Positions 8,901-17,538 are shown, counted from the stretch's first letter. The stretch is 64,000 nt of DNA from Campylobacter sp. RM5004 (GCF_022369455.1 NZ_CP059599.1:1702409-1766408), one strand, 5' to 3'. Numbers and translations: made by a program. Notes: generated by a model from the sequence alone, not told the origin.

Positions 8901-9317
8901 TTAATAATTATAAGTTTCTTTTAAAGATCTTTTTTGCTCTTTATATTCTCTTTTGATACGATTTTTTTCAGCTTTTAATTCAGCCTTTTTTCTTTTATAT
9001 TCTTCTTTACTCATCGTATCTTTCATATCGTTTAATTCATCAAGCTTATCTTCAATTCTATCAATTTTACGCTCAGCCTCATCTTCTAAATCATCAATTT
9101 TGTATTTTATTGCGTCTTTTCTAGCGTAATAATCATTATAATATCCGCCACCACAATGAGCTTTCACATTAGCTAAAGCGTTTTCTAAACCTCTAACTCT
9201 ATAATAATTTCCATATTCTTTCGCATAGCTAAGCTCACGCTCTAGCTTATGAATTTTATAAGAGCAATCAGCCATTGCAATACTTGCAATTGCACTAAGT
9301 AATAATAATTTTTTCAT
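8901..9317 (-). CDS. DUF1090 (YqjC-like) secreted coiled-coil protein
   Basis: This 138-aa protein has a signal peptide cleaved after about residue 16 (SIAMA/DC). The mature N-terminus has the DUF1090 signature: Cys18, the spacing KIHKLERELSYAKEYGNYYR, then RGLENALANVKAHC with the second Cys. Two cysteines bracket the first helical hairpin and may form a disulfide. Residues of about 70-138 are a highly charged continuous coiled coil (KIDDLEDEAERKIDRIEDK). E. coli YqjC is the family reference and has no defined function. It follows cysM by 9 bases and is probably co-transcribed with it. Confidence 0.75.
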   Translation of the reverse strand: MKKLLLLSAIASIAMADCSYKIHKLERELSYAKEYGNYYRVRGLENALANVKAHCGGGYYNDYYARKDAIKYKIDDLEDEAERKIDRIEDKLDELNDMKDTMSKEEYKRKKAELKAEKNRIKREYKEQKRSLKETYNY

Positions 9318-9326
9318 ATCTTCTCC

Positions 9327-10307
9327 TTATAATACTTTAAATCCGATTAGTTCAACTTTGTTGCTTAAAAATCTTTCTTCATTTTGCATTTCCTGCATTA
9401 AATCAGTGCTTAAATATTTTTTATTATCATCAGCAAATACACTAACGCTTACGCATTCTCCGAAAAGCTCTTTTGCTTTTATACAGCCTAAGAAATTTGC
9501 ACCACTTGAAATTCCAACTCCAAGACCGATTTTTGCTAATTTTTGAGCCATAATAACGCTATCAATATCATTTACAACAATAATATCATCAAGCTCATTT
9601 AATTTTACGATATTAGGAACAAAACCATCTCCTATTCCTTGTATTCTATGCTCAGCATTTTCGCCAGGAATACTCATACTAGCACAGCCTTCAGGCTCAA
9701 GTGGGCAAATCTTAGCCCCTAATGGCTTTAATACCGAGCCAACACCCATAACAGTTCCACCAGTTCCAACACCTGCTATAAAACAATCAGGCTTAAGATT
9801 GTGTTTAGCTAATGTATCAACTATTTCTTGAGCTGTTTTTTTATGAGCATTTACATTGCTTTCGTTCTCAAATTGATGTGGTAAAAACACATTGCCATTT
9901 TTAGCACTCTCATCAGCAAGCCTAACGCTACCTTCAAAACCACCTTCGCTAGCACTAACTTCTCTTAATTTTGCTCCATAGCTTTTAATTAATTTTTTGC
10001 GTTCTTCACTCATCCAATCAGGCATAAAAATCTCAACCTTAGCACCCAAAAACGCACCTAATGCACTAAAAGCAATCCCTGTGTTTCCACTTGTTGCTTC
10101 AGCTATACTCATACCTTCTTTAAAATTGCCAGAACTAATTGCTTCTTGCATAATTTGTAAAGCCATTCTATCTTTTATCGAGCCACTTGGATTAAAATAT
10201 TCTAATTTAAAATAGCTCTTGCTTTTTTTACCTTTATATAAGTACTCAACTTCTACTAAAGGAGTATTTCCTACTAATTTTGCATAATCATTTAATCTAT
10301 TTTGCAT
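9327..10307 (-). CDS. cysM: O-acetylserine sulfhydrylase B (cysteine synthase)
   Basis: This 326-aa PLP enzyme is of fold type II. The PLP-binding lysine is in NPSGSIKDRM (Lys45). The substrate loop EATSGNTGIAFSALG and the phosphate-binding loop GVGTGGTVMGVG are both present. It makes cysteine from O-acetylserine and sulfide or thiosulfate in the cytosol. The family length is about 300, and this matches with a short C-terminal extension. The start is supported by AAGGAG eight bases upstream. No Cys-rich leader peptide was found in the 5' gap. Confidence 0.9.
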   Translation of the reverse strand: MQNRLNDYAKLVGNTPLVEVEYLYKGKKSKSYFKLEYFNPSGSIKDRMALQIMQEAISSGNFKEGMSIAEATSGNTGIAFSALGAFLGAKVEIFMPDWMSEERKKLIKSYGAKLREVSASEGGFEGSVRLADESAKNGNVFLPHQFENESNVNAHKKTAQEIVDTLAKHNLKPDCFIAGVGTGGTVMGVGSVLKPLGAKICPLEPEGCASMSIPGENAEHRIQGIGDGFVPNIVKLNELDDIIVVNDIDSVIMAQKLAKIGLGVGISSGANFLGCIKAKELFGECVSVSVFADDNKKYLSTDLMQEMQNEERFLSNKVELIGFKVL

Positions 10308-10421
10308 TTTTTCTCCTTAAATGAAAAAAATTAATTCTAGTAAATTAAAGTTAAAAATAAATTTAAAAACAATTTCAATAAAGATTATAAAAAACAATAT
10401 CACAGATTAATCAAAAGTGAT

Positions 10422-10427
10422 TATAAT
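10422..10427 (+). promoter_or_regulatory. Sigma-70 -10 element
   Basis: TATAAT lies 31 bases before the ATG of the small cationic protein gene, preceded by AT-rich sequence without a clear -35, as is usual for Campylobacter vegetative promoters. Confidence 0.5.
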
Positions 10428-10458
10428 TTATAAAATTATTATCAAAAAGGTTAGAGTT

Positions 10459-10710
10459 ATGTTTTCTTTTATTAAAAAAATAGCTAAATCTTTTTTTAAC
10501 TTATTTAAAAAACCAAAAAAAGTTAAAAAAACTCAAGTGCTAGTAAATAAAGCAAGTGAATTTGTAAATAAATATGTATTTAAAAAAGATGAAATTATAA
10601 AATCACAAAAACCTGATATTTTAAAAGAGATTTCATTATTAATTTTAAAAGAATTTGGATTCGGAAAATACATTAACTTTGCTTTAGGCTTTGCTAAGTT
10701 ATTAAAATAA
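10459..10710 (+). CDS. Small cationic protein of unknown function (83 aa)
   Basis: A longer reading from 10417 is possible, but AAAAGG at 10444-10449 places the start at the ATG at 10459, and the -10 box lies at 10422. The N-terminal 20 residues (MFSFIKKIAKSFFNLFKKPK) can form an amphipathic, strongly basic helix. The middle is Lys-rich and the C-terminus (ISLLILKEFGFGKYINFALG) is hydrophobic. There is no signal peptide cleavage site. It sits 28 bases before rarA, probably in the same transcript. Its composition suggests membrane association; a peptide toxin or a membrane anchor are both conceivable. The family is not recognised. Confidence 0.55.
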   Translation: MFSFIKKIAKSFFNLFKKPKKVKKTQVLVNKASEFVNKYVFKKDEIIKSQKPDILKEISLLILKEFGFGKYINFALGFAKLLK

Positions 10711-10738
10711 ATCATTACAATGCCCTTAAAGGATATTA

Positions 10739-11845
10739 ATGGTAGGGCAAAGTAAAGTAAGAGAAATTTTTAATGAATTTTTAAAAGCTAAAGAAATTCC
10801 ACATAGTGTTTTTTATGGACCTAGCGGAGTAGGCAAAACTACTTTTGCAAGATTTATTGCAAAAGAATTAAATACTAATTTTTACGAATTTGATGGTGCT
10901 AGTTTTAGCGTTGAAGAGCTTAGAAAAATTATAAAGCAAAACAGCCTTTTTAAACCCTTAGTCTTTATTGATGAAATTCATCGCTTAAATAAAGGCGTTC
11001 AAGATGTGTTATTAAAACCTTTAGAAGAAAATAGCTTTTATTTTCTAGCAGCAAGCACTCATAATCCTTTATATTCATTAAATAAGGCTTTATGTTCTAG
11101 ATTATTATTTTTTGAATTTATGCCTTTAAGCTACGATGAATTAAAAGAGATTTTAGAACAAGTTGAACCAAATTTAAGCGAAGAAGTGAAAGATTATTTA
11201 ATAAAATCAAGCTCAAATGACGCAAGAGCAATGCTAAATCTTTTTCATCATGCAAATATTTTTGGCAATATTTCGCTTGAAATTTTAAAAGCCTTAAGAC
11301 CGCAATTTATTAGCAATAAAGAAGATGAATTTTTACTCACATCAGCACTTATTAAAAGCCTTAGAGCAAGTGATGTAAATGCTGCTATTTTATATCTTGC
11401 AAGAATGATAAATGCAGGAATTGATATTTTATACATTGCTAGAAGACTTTGTATATTTGCAAGTGAAGATGTAGGGAATGCTAATCCAAATGCTTTAGTA
11501 ATGGCTAATTCTTGCCTTCAAATTTGTAAAGACATAGGACTTCCTGAAGCAAGGATTACACTTTCACAATGCGTAGTTTTCTTAGCAAATTCTAAGAAGT
11601 CTAATTCATCATATCTTGCAATTAATAAAGCCTTAGATTATGTAAAACATAATGAAGCTTTAGAAATACCTACTTATTTAGACAATAATCATCCTGATAA
11701 AGAAAAATTTTATATCTATCCACACGATGAGCCAAACAAAACTCAAGAAATGGCTATAAATTGTCCGAAATTTTATGAAGATTACAGCATAGGATATGAA
11801 AAAAATTTCGCAATATGGAGAAAGGAAGGACTATATAAATGTTAA
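10739..11845 (+). CDS. rarA: Replication-associated recombination protein RarA (AAA+ ATPase)
   Basis: This 368-aa protein has Walker A GPSGVGKTTFAR (about residues 23-34) and Walker B FIDEIHRLNK (about 78-87). Sensor-type SSNDARAMLNL and the RarA C-terminal motif YIARRLCIFASEDVGNA follow, and the typical end HPDKEKFYIYPHDEPN is also present. RarA/MgsA acts at stalled forks. The N-terminus starts directly at the usual DEVVGQ position (MVGQSKVR), so it is shorter than the roughly 440-residue E. coli protein; ATG with AAAGGA upstream supports this start. It overlaps selB by 7 bases. Confidence 0.85.
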   Translation: MVGQSKVREIFNEFLKAKEIPHSVFYGPSGVGKTTFARFIAKELNTNFYEFDGASFSVEELRKIIKQNSLFKPLVFIDEIHRLNKGVQDVLLKPLEENSFYFLAASTHNPLYSLNKALCSRLLFFEFMPLSYDELKEILEQVEPNLSEEVKDYLIKSSSNDARAMLNLFHHANIFGNISLEILKALRPQFISNKEDEFLLTSALIKSLRASDVNAAILYLARMINAGIDILYIARRLCIFASEDVGNANPNALVMANSCLQICKDIGLPEARITLSQCVVFLANSKKSNSSYLAINKALDYVKHNEALEIPTYLDNNHPDKEKFYIYPHDEPNKTQEMAINCPKFYEDYSIGYEKNFAIWRKEGLYKC

Positions 11846-13560
11846 TAATCTCAACCGCAGGTCATATTGACCACGGAAAAACTTCTTTAATAAAAGCTTT
11901 AAATAATTTTAGTGGAGATAACACCCCTGAAGAAATAAAGCGTGGAATTACAATTGATTTAAGCTTTTCAAATCTAGAGCATATCTCATTTGTTGATGTG
12001 CCAGGTCATGAAAGCCTTGTAAAAACAATGATAGGCGGGGTGCAAAGCGAATACGCAATGCTAGTTGTAGATATCAATGAAGGTCTTATGCCACAAACTT
12101 TAGAGCATATTTTTATCTTAAAAATTATGGGTGTAAAAAATATAATTTTAGTTTTAAACAAAATTGATTTATGGCAAAATTTAGATGAAAAAAAAGAAGA
12201 AATACTAAAAAAGCTAGACTTTACACCTATTAAAACATTTTTAGTAAGTGCTACAAAAAATATAGGAATAAACGAATTAAAAGAGTATTTATTAAGTCTT
12301 CCTGTGCCAAATTATGAAGATTTTGCATTAAAAATTAATGTTGATAGGATTTTTAATGTAAAAGGCGTTGGGCTTGTAGCAACAGGGATTTTAAAAAGTG
12401 GCAAACTTGAATGCAAAAACTACATAAGCGATGAAAACAAAAATATTCAAATAAAGTCAATTGAAGTTCAGCATAAAAGCGTTGATAGCGTAAATGCACC
12501 TGCTAGAGTTGCCTTTGTTTTTAAAGGTGAATTAAAAGTAGGAAATATAATTTATTCTAAAGGTTATTTAAGAAGCGCAAATGAGATTTATACTACCTTA
12601 GAAGGTGATTTAAAGCATGATGAAAATGTGCTTTTTTGTGCTGCAAATAAGCAAATTGAAGCTAAATATTTAAATTATGAAAAATATGCGAAATTTGTAT
12701 TAAAAAAACCTATCGCTCTTAGCTTTAATGAGCCTTTTGTGATATTAAAAAATGCTCGTGCTATTGCTGGTGGAGTGGTGCTAAATCCACTTACTGAGCC
12801 ACTAAAAAAAGCAAAAATGATTGAGCTTTTAAGAGCCTTAGAGCAAAAAGATTTTAAGAGTGCTTTTGCTTTATTAAATCAAAATCACAGCACAGGTTTT
12901 GGGCTTTTTTGTGCTCCGCAAAGATTTAATCTAAGCACCGAACAAGCTTTAGAATATGCAAAAATAGTAGGAGAGATTGTAGATATTAAAGGTGCTTGTG
13001 TTTATACTAAAAAAGCTTTAGAAGAAGTCAAAACTCAAATCAAAAATCTTTTTATAAAAAATCCTTATTCATTACAAAGTGCAAAAAGCTTAGAAAAATC
13101 TTTAGGAACTGATGAGTTTTTATGTGACTTGGCTTTAAAAGACTTAGATTTTTTAGAATTAAATAATGGGCTTTATCATAAAAAAGGCGAAAAAATAGAA
13201 AAATTATTAGAAAATAATGAAGAAAAAATCTATAAAGAGCTAAACTCACTAACCCCAAAAGCTCCTTATAATATCTATGATGAGCTAAACTTAGATAGAA
13301 AAAGTGGCGATGATATTATAAAAAGACTATGTTCTAAAAACAAAGTAAAAAGACTAGCTCACAATTATTTTATAAGCGTTATTGCTTTAGATGAGTTTGT
13401 TAAAAATATTCAAGGACTTTTAAAGCTTGGCGTTGGGGTGCAAGAGCTTAAGAATGAATATAATTTGAGTAGAAAATACGCTATTTCTTTACTTGAATAC
13501 TTAGACACTTTAAAAGGTGTAAAAAATATTGACAATAAACGCTATTTAATGCAAAATTAA
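11839..13560 (+). CDS. selB: Selenocysteine-specific elongation factor SelB
   Basis: This 573-aa GTPase has G1 GHIDHGKTSL (8-17), G3 DVPGHES (about 54), and G4 NKID (about 109). A beta-barrel region and C-terminal winged-helix repeats (about 390-570) follow; the latter bind the SECIS hairpin. The ORF length fits SelB (570-610). It delivers Sec-tRNA to UGA codons, so the organism should have selA, selC, selD and a selenoprotein such as formate dehydrogenase; none of these is in this window. The gene overlaps rarA by 7 bases. The downstream DsbC-like gene matches the selB to DsbC-like order recalled for C. jejuni (Cj1379-Cj1380). Confidence 0.93.
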   Translation: MLIISTAGHIDHGKTSLIKALNNFSGDNTPEEIKRGITIDLSFSNLEHISFVDVPGHESLVKTMIGGVQSEYAMLVVDINEGLMPQTLEHIFILKIMGVKNIILVLNKIDLWQNLDEKKEEILKKLDFTPIKTFLVSATKNIGINELKEYLLSLPVPNYEDFALKINVDRIFNVKGVGLVATGILKSGKLECKNYISDENKNIQIKSIEVQHKSVDSVNAPARVAFVFKGELKVGNIIYSKGYLRSANEIYTTLEGDLKHDENVLFCAANKQIEAKYLNYEKYAKFVLKKPIALSFNEPFVILKNARAIAGGVVLNPLTEPLKKAKMIELLRALEQKDFKSAFALLNQNHSTGFGLFCAPQRFNLSTEQALEYAKIVGEIVDIKGACVYTKKALEEVKTQIKNLFIKNPYSLQSAKSLEKSLGTDEFLCDLALKDLDFLELNNGLYHKKGEKIEKLLENNEEKIYKELNSLTPKAPYNIYDELNLDRKSGDDIIKRLCSKNKVKRLAHNYFISVIALDEFVKNIQGLLKLGVGVQELKNEYNLSRKYAISLLEYLDTLKGVKNIDNKRYLMQN

Positions 13561-13587
13561 GTTTTAATTTTTTAAGGAGAATTTAGT

Positions 13588-14313
13588 ATGAAAAAAATAA
13601 TTTTAGCAATGTCTGTTGCAAGCGCTTTAAGTGCAAGTGCAATAAGCGATAAAGTTGCGCAGTTTATCAAAAGTATTACTAAAGCTGATGTAGAAATTGT
13701 AAAAATTGATAAAGTTCCTAATACAAACTTTGAAATGATTGAATTTAATATAGTAAAAGATGGAAATGTTTTAGGCTCTGATATATTCTTTAGCGATGGA
13801 GTTTATGGAACACCTACTATGTTAAATATAAAAGAAAGCATAGACTTAAAAGAAGAGTTTGTTATTAAAAAAGAAAAAGAAAAATACGAAAAATTAAGCA
13901 AATTATCAGGCGATTTTGTAAAAGCAAATCCTGATATGTTAGTTAGCTTAGGCGATAAAAAAAGCGATGTAGCTACCGTTGTATTTAGCGACCCAGATTG
14001 CCCTTATTGTAGAAAACACTTAGACGCAATTGAAGAAGATTTAAAAGAAGCAAATGTTAAATTCGTTCTAAGCCCTTTACCAATGCACCCTAAAGCTTTA
14101 GTAAAAAGTATGCTTATTTTAGAAGAAGCTAAAAAAGCTAAAACAGATAGTGAAAAAATCGCAATCTTAAAAAAATACTACCAAGATTCAGTTGAATTAA
14201 AAGATATTCCAGAAGAAAAACAAGCTGAATACTTAAAAAAAGTGAATGAAAAAATCTTCAAAATGGGAATTAATTCAACGCCTTCAGTATTTACAAACGT
14301 AAAAGTAAAATAA
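13588..14313 (+). CDS. DsbC/DsbG-like periplasmic disulfide isomerase, short C-terminus
   Basis: This 241-aa protein has a signal peptide (cleavage near residue 18). Residues 20-100 form the dimerisation-type domain and a linker helix follows. The thioredoxin fold has CPYC at 138-141 (SDPDCPYCRKH) and cis-Pro232 in STPSVF. The protein ends only nine residues after the cis-proline. DsbC-type proteins usually have a further strand and helix of about 25-30 residues here. The stop is followed at once by the terminator palindrome, so the tail may have been lost. It is probably co-transcribed with selB (27-base gap). Confidence 0.8.
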   Translation: MKKIILAMSVASALSASAISDKVAQFIKSITKADVEIVKIDKVPNTNFEMIEFNIVKDGNVLGSDIFFSDGVYGTPTMLNIKESIDLKEEFVIKKEKEKYEKLSKLSGDFVKANPDMLVSLGDKKSDVATVVFSDPDCPYCRKHLDAIEEDLKEANVKFVLSPLPMHPKALVKSMLILEEAKKAKTDSEKIAILKKYYQDSVELKDIPEEKQAEYLKKVNEKIFKMGINSTPSVFTNVKVK

Positions 14314-14319
14314 TTTTTT

Positions 14320-14347
14320 GGAATTTGAATTTCTTAATTCAAATTCC
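14320..14347. terminator. Terminator palindrome between convergent genes
   Basis: GGAATTTGAAT and ATTCAAATTCC form an 11-bp stem around a 6-base loop, preceded by a T6 run. A second, looser member of the same family follows at about 14346-14390 and abuts the convergent minus-strand operon end. Confidence 0.65.
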
Positions 14348-14392
14348 TATTTTAAATTCTTTGAAAAAATCGTGGAATTTGAAATAGGAATT

Positions 14393-15373
14393 TCAAACCC
14401 TTTTATCATATAAATTCTCACCATTTTTATAAGCTAGTAATAAAGCTAGCAAATCTCTTTCATCTTTTATTTTTTGCTTATTAATTTTACTAAGTATATC
14501 CTCCATGCTTTCACGCAAATAATCACTCTTAACTTCTATGGGTTTTCTTTTTACGCTTTCATCTTTTTCGGAATCTTCTTGTGATTTTGGCTCCCCAAAA
14601 TGCTCTGTTAAGCCGTTTTGCTCTTTGTATAAATCAACTTCTTCTTTTAATGCCAAATATCCAGCCATAAACTCATCAATATCATCAAGGGCAAATAAAT
14701 CCATAAGCCTATCAGCAAAGCCACCGCTCCCACAAAAAACATCTCCTAGCTTTATACTGCTATCTTCATACATATTTGCTAGATAAAACTTAGGCACACT
14801 CATATCCCCAAACTCTGCATTATCGATAGAAAATTTAACTCCTATAATCTTATTTTGCTCTAAAAATTCTAAAAGTTTTGAATCTTTTTTAATAAATGCT
14901 TGATTATAAATATTATTAGCCTTTGTGTTTTGTTGTAAGGCTTCTAGTTTAAAAAGAGCCTTTTTATCATCGTTTTCGTTAAAAAGTGCGGGATGTAAAG
15001 AATTAATCACTTTTACCATTTCTTCAGCTCCGACACTCTTGCCCGTTTCTATCCAGTATTCTCGCTCTTTTTTACTCATTCCATAAAAAAGCATACCTTC
15101 CATAAACTCGCTTTCAAGCATAGCATATAGCTCTGGGTTTTTAGATTCGCTTACACCTAAAAGTATTCTTTGAGTATCGTGTGGGTCATAAGTGCCACAC
15201 TCATCTTGTGCTACATCTTTTAACAAATTTGCAACTTGCTTTTTTAAATTATCTTGAAAAGTCGCTATTTGTTCTTTTACATTATCTTCGCTTGTCGCTT
15301 TTAGCTTTTCGTTATTTGAATTTACTTTTGCATTGTTTATATAATTAGCATTAAGATTTGAATTAATCTGCAT
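14393..15373 (-). CDS. Putative flagellum-coregulated secreted protein, long member of KRV-tail family
   Basis: This 326-aa protein has no Sec signal and no membrane segment. The N-terminus MQINSNLNANYINNA resembles the flagellin-type start (INTN...A.NA). The last 55 residues, from KPIEVKSDYLRESM to ENLYDKRV, are about 75% identical to those of the next protein upstream (15389-15931). An upstream block (IYNQAFIKKDSKLLEFL) is also shared. It is the last gene of a four-gene operon driven by the sigma-28-type promoter at 17539-17564. AAGGAGAG precedes the ATG. The function is unknown; export by the flagellar apparatus is inferred only from the promoter, the signal-less N-terminus and the neighbour family. 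Confidence 0.65.
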   Translation of the reverse strand: MQINSNLNANYINNAKVNSNNEKLKATSEDNVKEQIATFQDNLKKQVANLLKDVAQDECGTYDPHDTQRILLGVSESKNPELYAMLESEFMEGMLFYGMSKKEREYWIETGKSVGAEEMVKVINSLHPALFNENDDKKALFKLEALQQNTKANNIYNQAFIKKDSKLLEFLEQNKIIGVKFSIDNAEFGDMSVPKFYLANMYEDSSIKLGDVFCGSGGFADRLMDLFALDDIDEFMAGYLALKEEVDLYKEQNGLTEHFGEPKSQEDSEKDESVKRKPIEVKSDYLRESMEDILSKINKQKIKDERDLLALLLAYKNGENLYDKRV

Positions 15374-15388
15374 AATCTCTCCTTTAGT

Positions 15389-15931
15389 TTAAACCCTTTT
15401 ATCATATAAATTCTCGCCGTCTTTATAAGCTAAAAATAAAGCTAATAAATCTCTTTCATCTTTGATATTACGAATATCAAGTTTGCTTAAAATCTCTTGC
15501 ATACTCTCACGCACATCATTTCCTTTTACTTCTATGGGTTTAGAAGGCTCTTCTTCATATTCGGCTTTTATTTTTAGATATTCTTTTTTAAAATCATCTA
15601 TGCTTATTTTTTCATCTGCAAATAATCTAAAAAGCCTTTCATCATCACTAAAATTAAATCTTAAATCATCATGATATGTAAAGCTACCACTACTACTATT
15701 TATAGGATTTGCTTGTAAAAAGCTTTGCAAATCTTTTTTAATCTCTACATCTGAATGCTTTGCAAAAGCTCTTTGATAAATACTATCTGTCTTATAATCA
15801 TTTTGAACTTGCAAAAACAAATCAAACATATCATTAGGCTTAGTAATCTGGCTAAGCTCTTTGCTTAAATCTATCTTTTTTAAATCTTTATTAGCTATGA
15901 AATTATTTTGCAAGTTAGTATTAATCTGCAT
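15389..15931 (-). CDS. Putative flagellum-coregulated secreted protein, short member of KRV-tail family
   Basis: This 180-aa protein starts MQINTNLQNNFIANK and ends DGENLYDKRV. It corresponds to the C-terminal half of the 326-aa neighbour: SIYQRAFAKHSD matches NIYNQAFIKKDS, and PIEVK followed by the RESMQEILSK block is shared. This suggests tandem duplication followed by internal deletion or expansion. Its ATG directly follows the stop of the gene upstream. The ribosome site AAGGG is embedded in the codons for the last residues (KRV) of that gene, giving tight coupling. No known domain is recognised. Confidence 0.65.
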   Translation of the reverse strand: MQINTNLQNNFIANKDLKKIDLSKELSQITKPNDMFDLFLQVQNDYKTDSIYQRAFAKHSDVEIKKDLQSFLQANPINSSSGSFTYHDDLRFNFSDDERLFRLFADEKISIDDFKKEYLKIKAEYEEEPSKPIEVKGNDVRESMQEILSKLDIRNIKDERDLLALFLAYKDGENLYDKRV

Positions 15932-16495
15932 TTAAACCCTTTTATTTACAAACTCAGTTTCTAGCATAGATAAAACATAAGCATCATAACTATCTTTTTG
16001 CTCCCTTAATGTCTTAACTAAGCTTGCTAAGTTTTCTTTATAGGTTTTAAAATCACTCTTTACTTCAATTGGCTCTCTTTTAATCTCTTTAGTCTCTAGC
16101 TCTTTTGCTGCTAAATCCTTAGTAATTGCTAAAAGCCATCTAGGTTTAAATTCTTGTATACTTAAATCGCTATTTAATAAGCTTTCTAGCTCATCATTTA
16201 AGGCGATTTGTCCGTTTAGCGAATTTGAATTAGTCATAATAAAGCTTAAAAGTTCGCTTAATTCATTTAAATTGCTTTTATCATCAAGTCCTAGCAATCT
16301 ACCATAAATAGTAACTTCGCCATTCTTACTAACCCCACTAAAACTCTTGCCCCAATTATCGTGATTATATAAATTAGAAATACCTTTTAAATCACTTACT
16401 GGCTTAGCGTTTAAATCTTTGTCAGTCTTTATCTCATCTCTTAAAAATAATTGCTTTAAATCCAAAATGTGTTGATTGTTGTTTGAAATTGTCAT
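15932..16495 (-). CDS. Putative flagellum-coregulated secreted protein, divergent KRV-tail member
   Basis: This 187-aa protein starts MTISNNNQHILDLKQ and ends ETEFVNKRV. It shares REPIEVKSDF with the two downstream genes, and a general pattern of a variable N-terminal part followed by a conserved tail of about 45 residues. No signal peptide or membrane segment is present. It lies 2 bases after the Cj0814-like gene and abuts the next gene, so expression is coupled. It could be a third, older duplicate. The function is unknown. Confidence 0.6.
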   Translation of the reverse strand: MTISNNNQHILDLKQLFLRDEIKTDKDLNAKPVSDLKGISNLYNHDNWGKSFSGVSKNGEVTIYGRLLGLDDKSNLNELSELLSFIMTNSNSLNGQIALNDELESLLNSDLSIQEFKPRWLLAITKDLAAKELETKEIKREPIEVKSDFKTYKENLASLVKTLREQKDSYDAYVLSMLETEFVNKRV

Positions 16496-16497
16496 GA

Positions 16498-17517
16498 TTA
16501 AACTCTCATATCAAATATGTTTATATCTTTTTGGCTGTATTTTAAAGCCTCTTGCAAAAACTCTTCAAAGGTTTCATAACTATCTATATCTTTAGGAGCT
16601 TTTAGGCTTTTGCCAATTAGCATTTCATATAATAGTTTTTGATATCGTTTCATAATGCTTTCAAATTCTTTACCATCAAACCCATCTACATTTTGTAATT
16701 TTAATGAGCTAAGATCTTTTGGCACAGCACCATAATTTAACCTATCCATAGGAGCAAATCTATCCTCTCCTATTTGCTTAGCATAATCAGTTCGCTCACC
16801 TTCTACTAAAAAATAATTGCTTTTAAGAGCTGCAATTAATAAGCCACCTTTTGTGTATTCGTTGCTTTCGGTTTTATAATGTTCTTCATGTGGATTCCAG
16901 CAAATTGAAGCAGAGCTACTAAGCCATTTAGCGTAAATATTATCATCTCGTGTTTCATAATAATTAAAAATATTATCATCTGCACCAAAAATAGTTGATA
17001 ATGCGTATGTGTCTTTGTGCTTTGAAAAAATATTAGAATAATCTTTAGATTTAAAATAATCATTAAATTTTTCATCATTATCAAATATTTGAGTAACTTC
17101 TAAGGTGCTTTTTCTCATTTCATATAAATGCGGGGTATTTGATAAAGTATCTTTAGAAAAACTATCGTTTGAGTTTAAAAATTCATCTCCTATAACTTGT
17201 CTTACAATATTATAAGCATTACCAACGCTTTTTGCTATATCAATTGATTTACAAGTTTTATAAAGTGATATTGCATTTTCATTATGTTCTACTAGAGATT
17301 TTAAACTATCGCTGTGGATTTTATAATTATCAGGAATTCCTGCTGCTTTGTTAAAATCACTTGTAAAAAAGCCATCTTTATCAACTCCGTATCCTAATAC
17401 AACTCCTACCTTTTTATCATCTACTTTATTATCTACTTTTTTAATCTCGTTATTAGTTTCTTTTTTATTCACATTAATTGTTTGATACATTGCGTAAGAA
17501 TTCGCCGATATTTTCAT
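16498..17517 (-). CDS. Cj0814-like putative flagellum-dependent secreted protein (copy 2)
   Basis: This 339-aa protein is the first gene of the operon. Residues 1-75 are nearly the same as in the 379-aa protein at 797-1936, including the block LGYGVDKDGFFTSDFNKAAG at 41-60. Homology continues more weakly (DIAKSVGNAY, GGLLIAALKSN). The ends differ: this one finishes NIFDMRV, resembling the KRV tails downstream. There is no signal peptide. The 5' flank, including the sigma-28-type promoter and terminator palindrome, is also duplicated in inverted orientation at 699-797. Cj0814 family membership is from memory; flagellar export is inferred. Confidence 0.75.
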   Translation of the reverse strand: MKISANSYAMYQTINVNKKETNNEIKKVDNKVDDKKVGVVLGYGVDKDGFFTSDFNKAAGIPDNYKIHSDSLKSLVEHNENAISLYKTCKSIDIAKSVGNAYNIVRQVIGDEFLNSNDSFSKDTLSNTPHLYEMRKSTLEVTQIFDNDEKFNDYFKSKDYSNIFSKHKDTYALSTIFGADDNIFNYYETRDDNIYAKWLSSSASICWNPHEEHYKTESNEYTKGGLLIAALKSNYFLVEGERTDYAKQIGEDRFAPMDRLNYGAVPKDLSSLKLQNVDGFDGKEFESIMKRYQKLLYEMLIGKSLKAPKDIDSYETFEEFLQEALKYSQKDINIFDMRV

Positions 17518-17538
17518 AATTACCCCTTTTAATTATTA

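Noticed and set aside
10417-10458. Upstream start for the 83-aa protein
   Set aside because: This stretch contains the -10 element and the ribosome site of the ATG at 10459.
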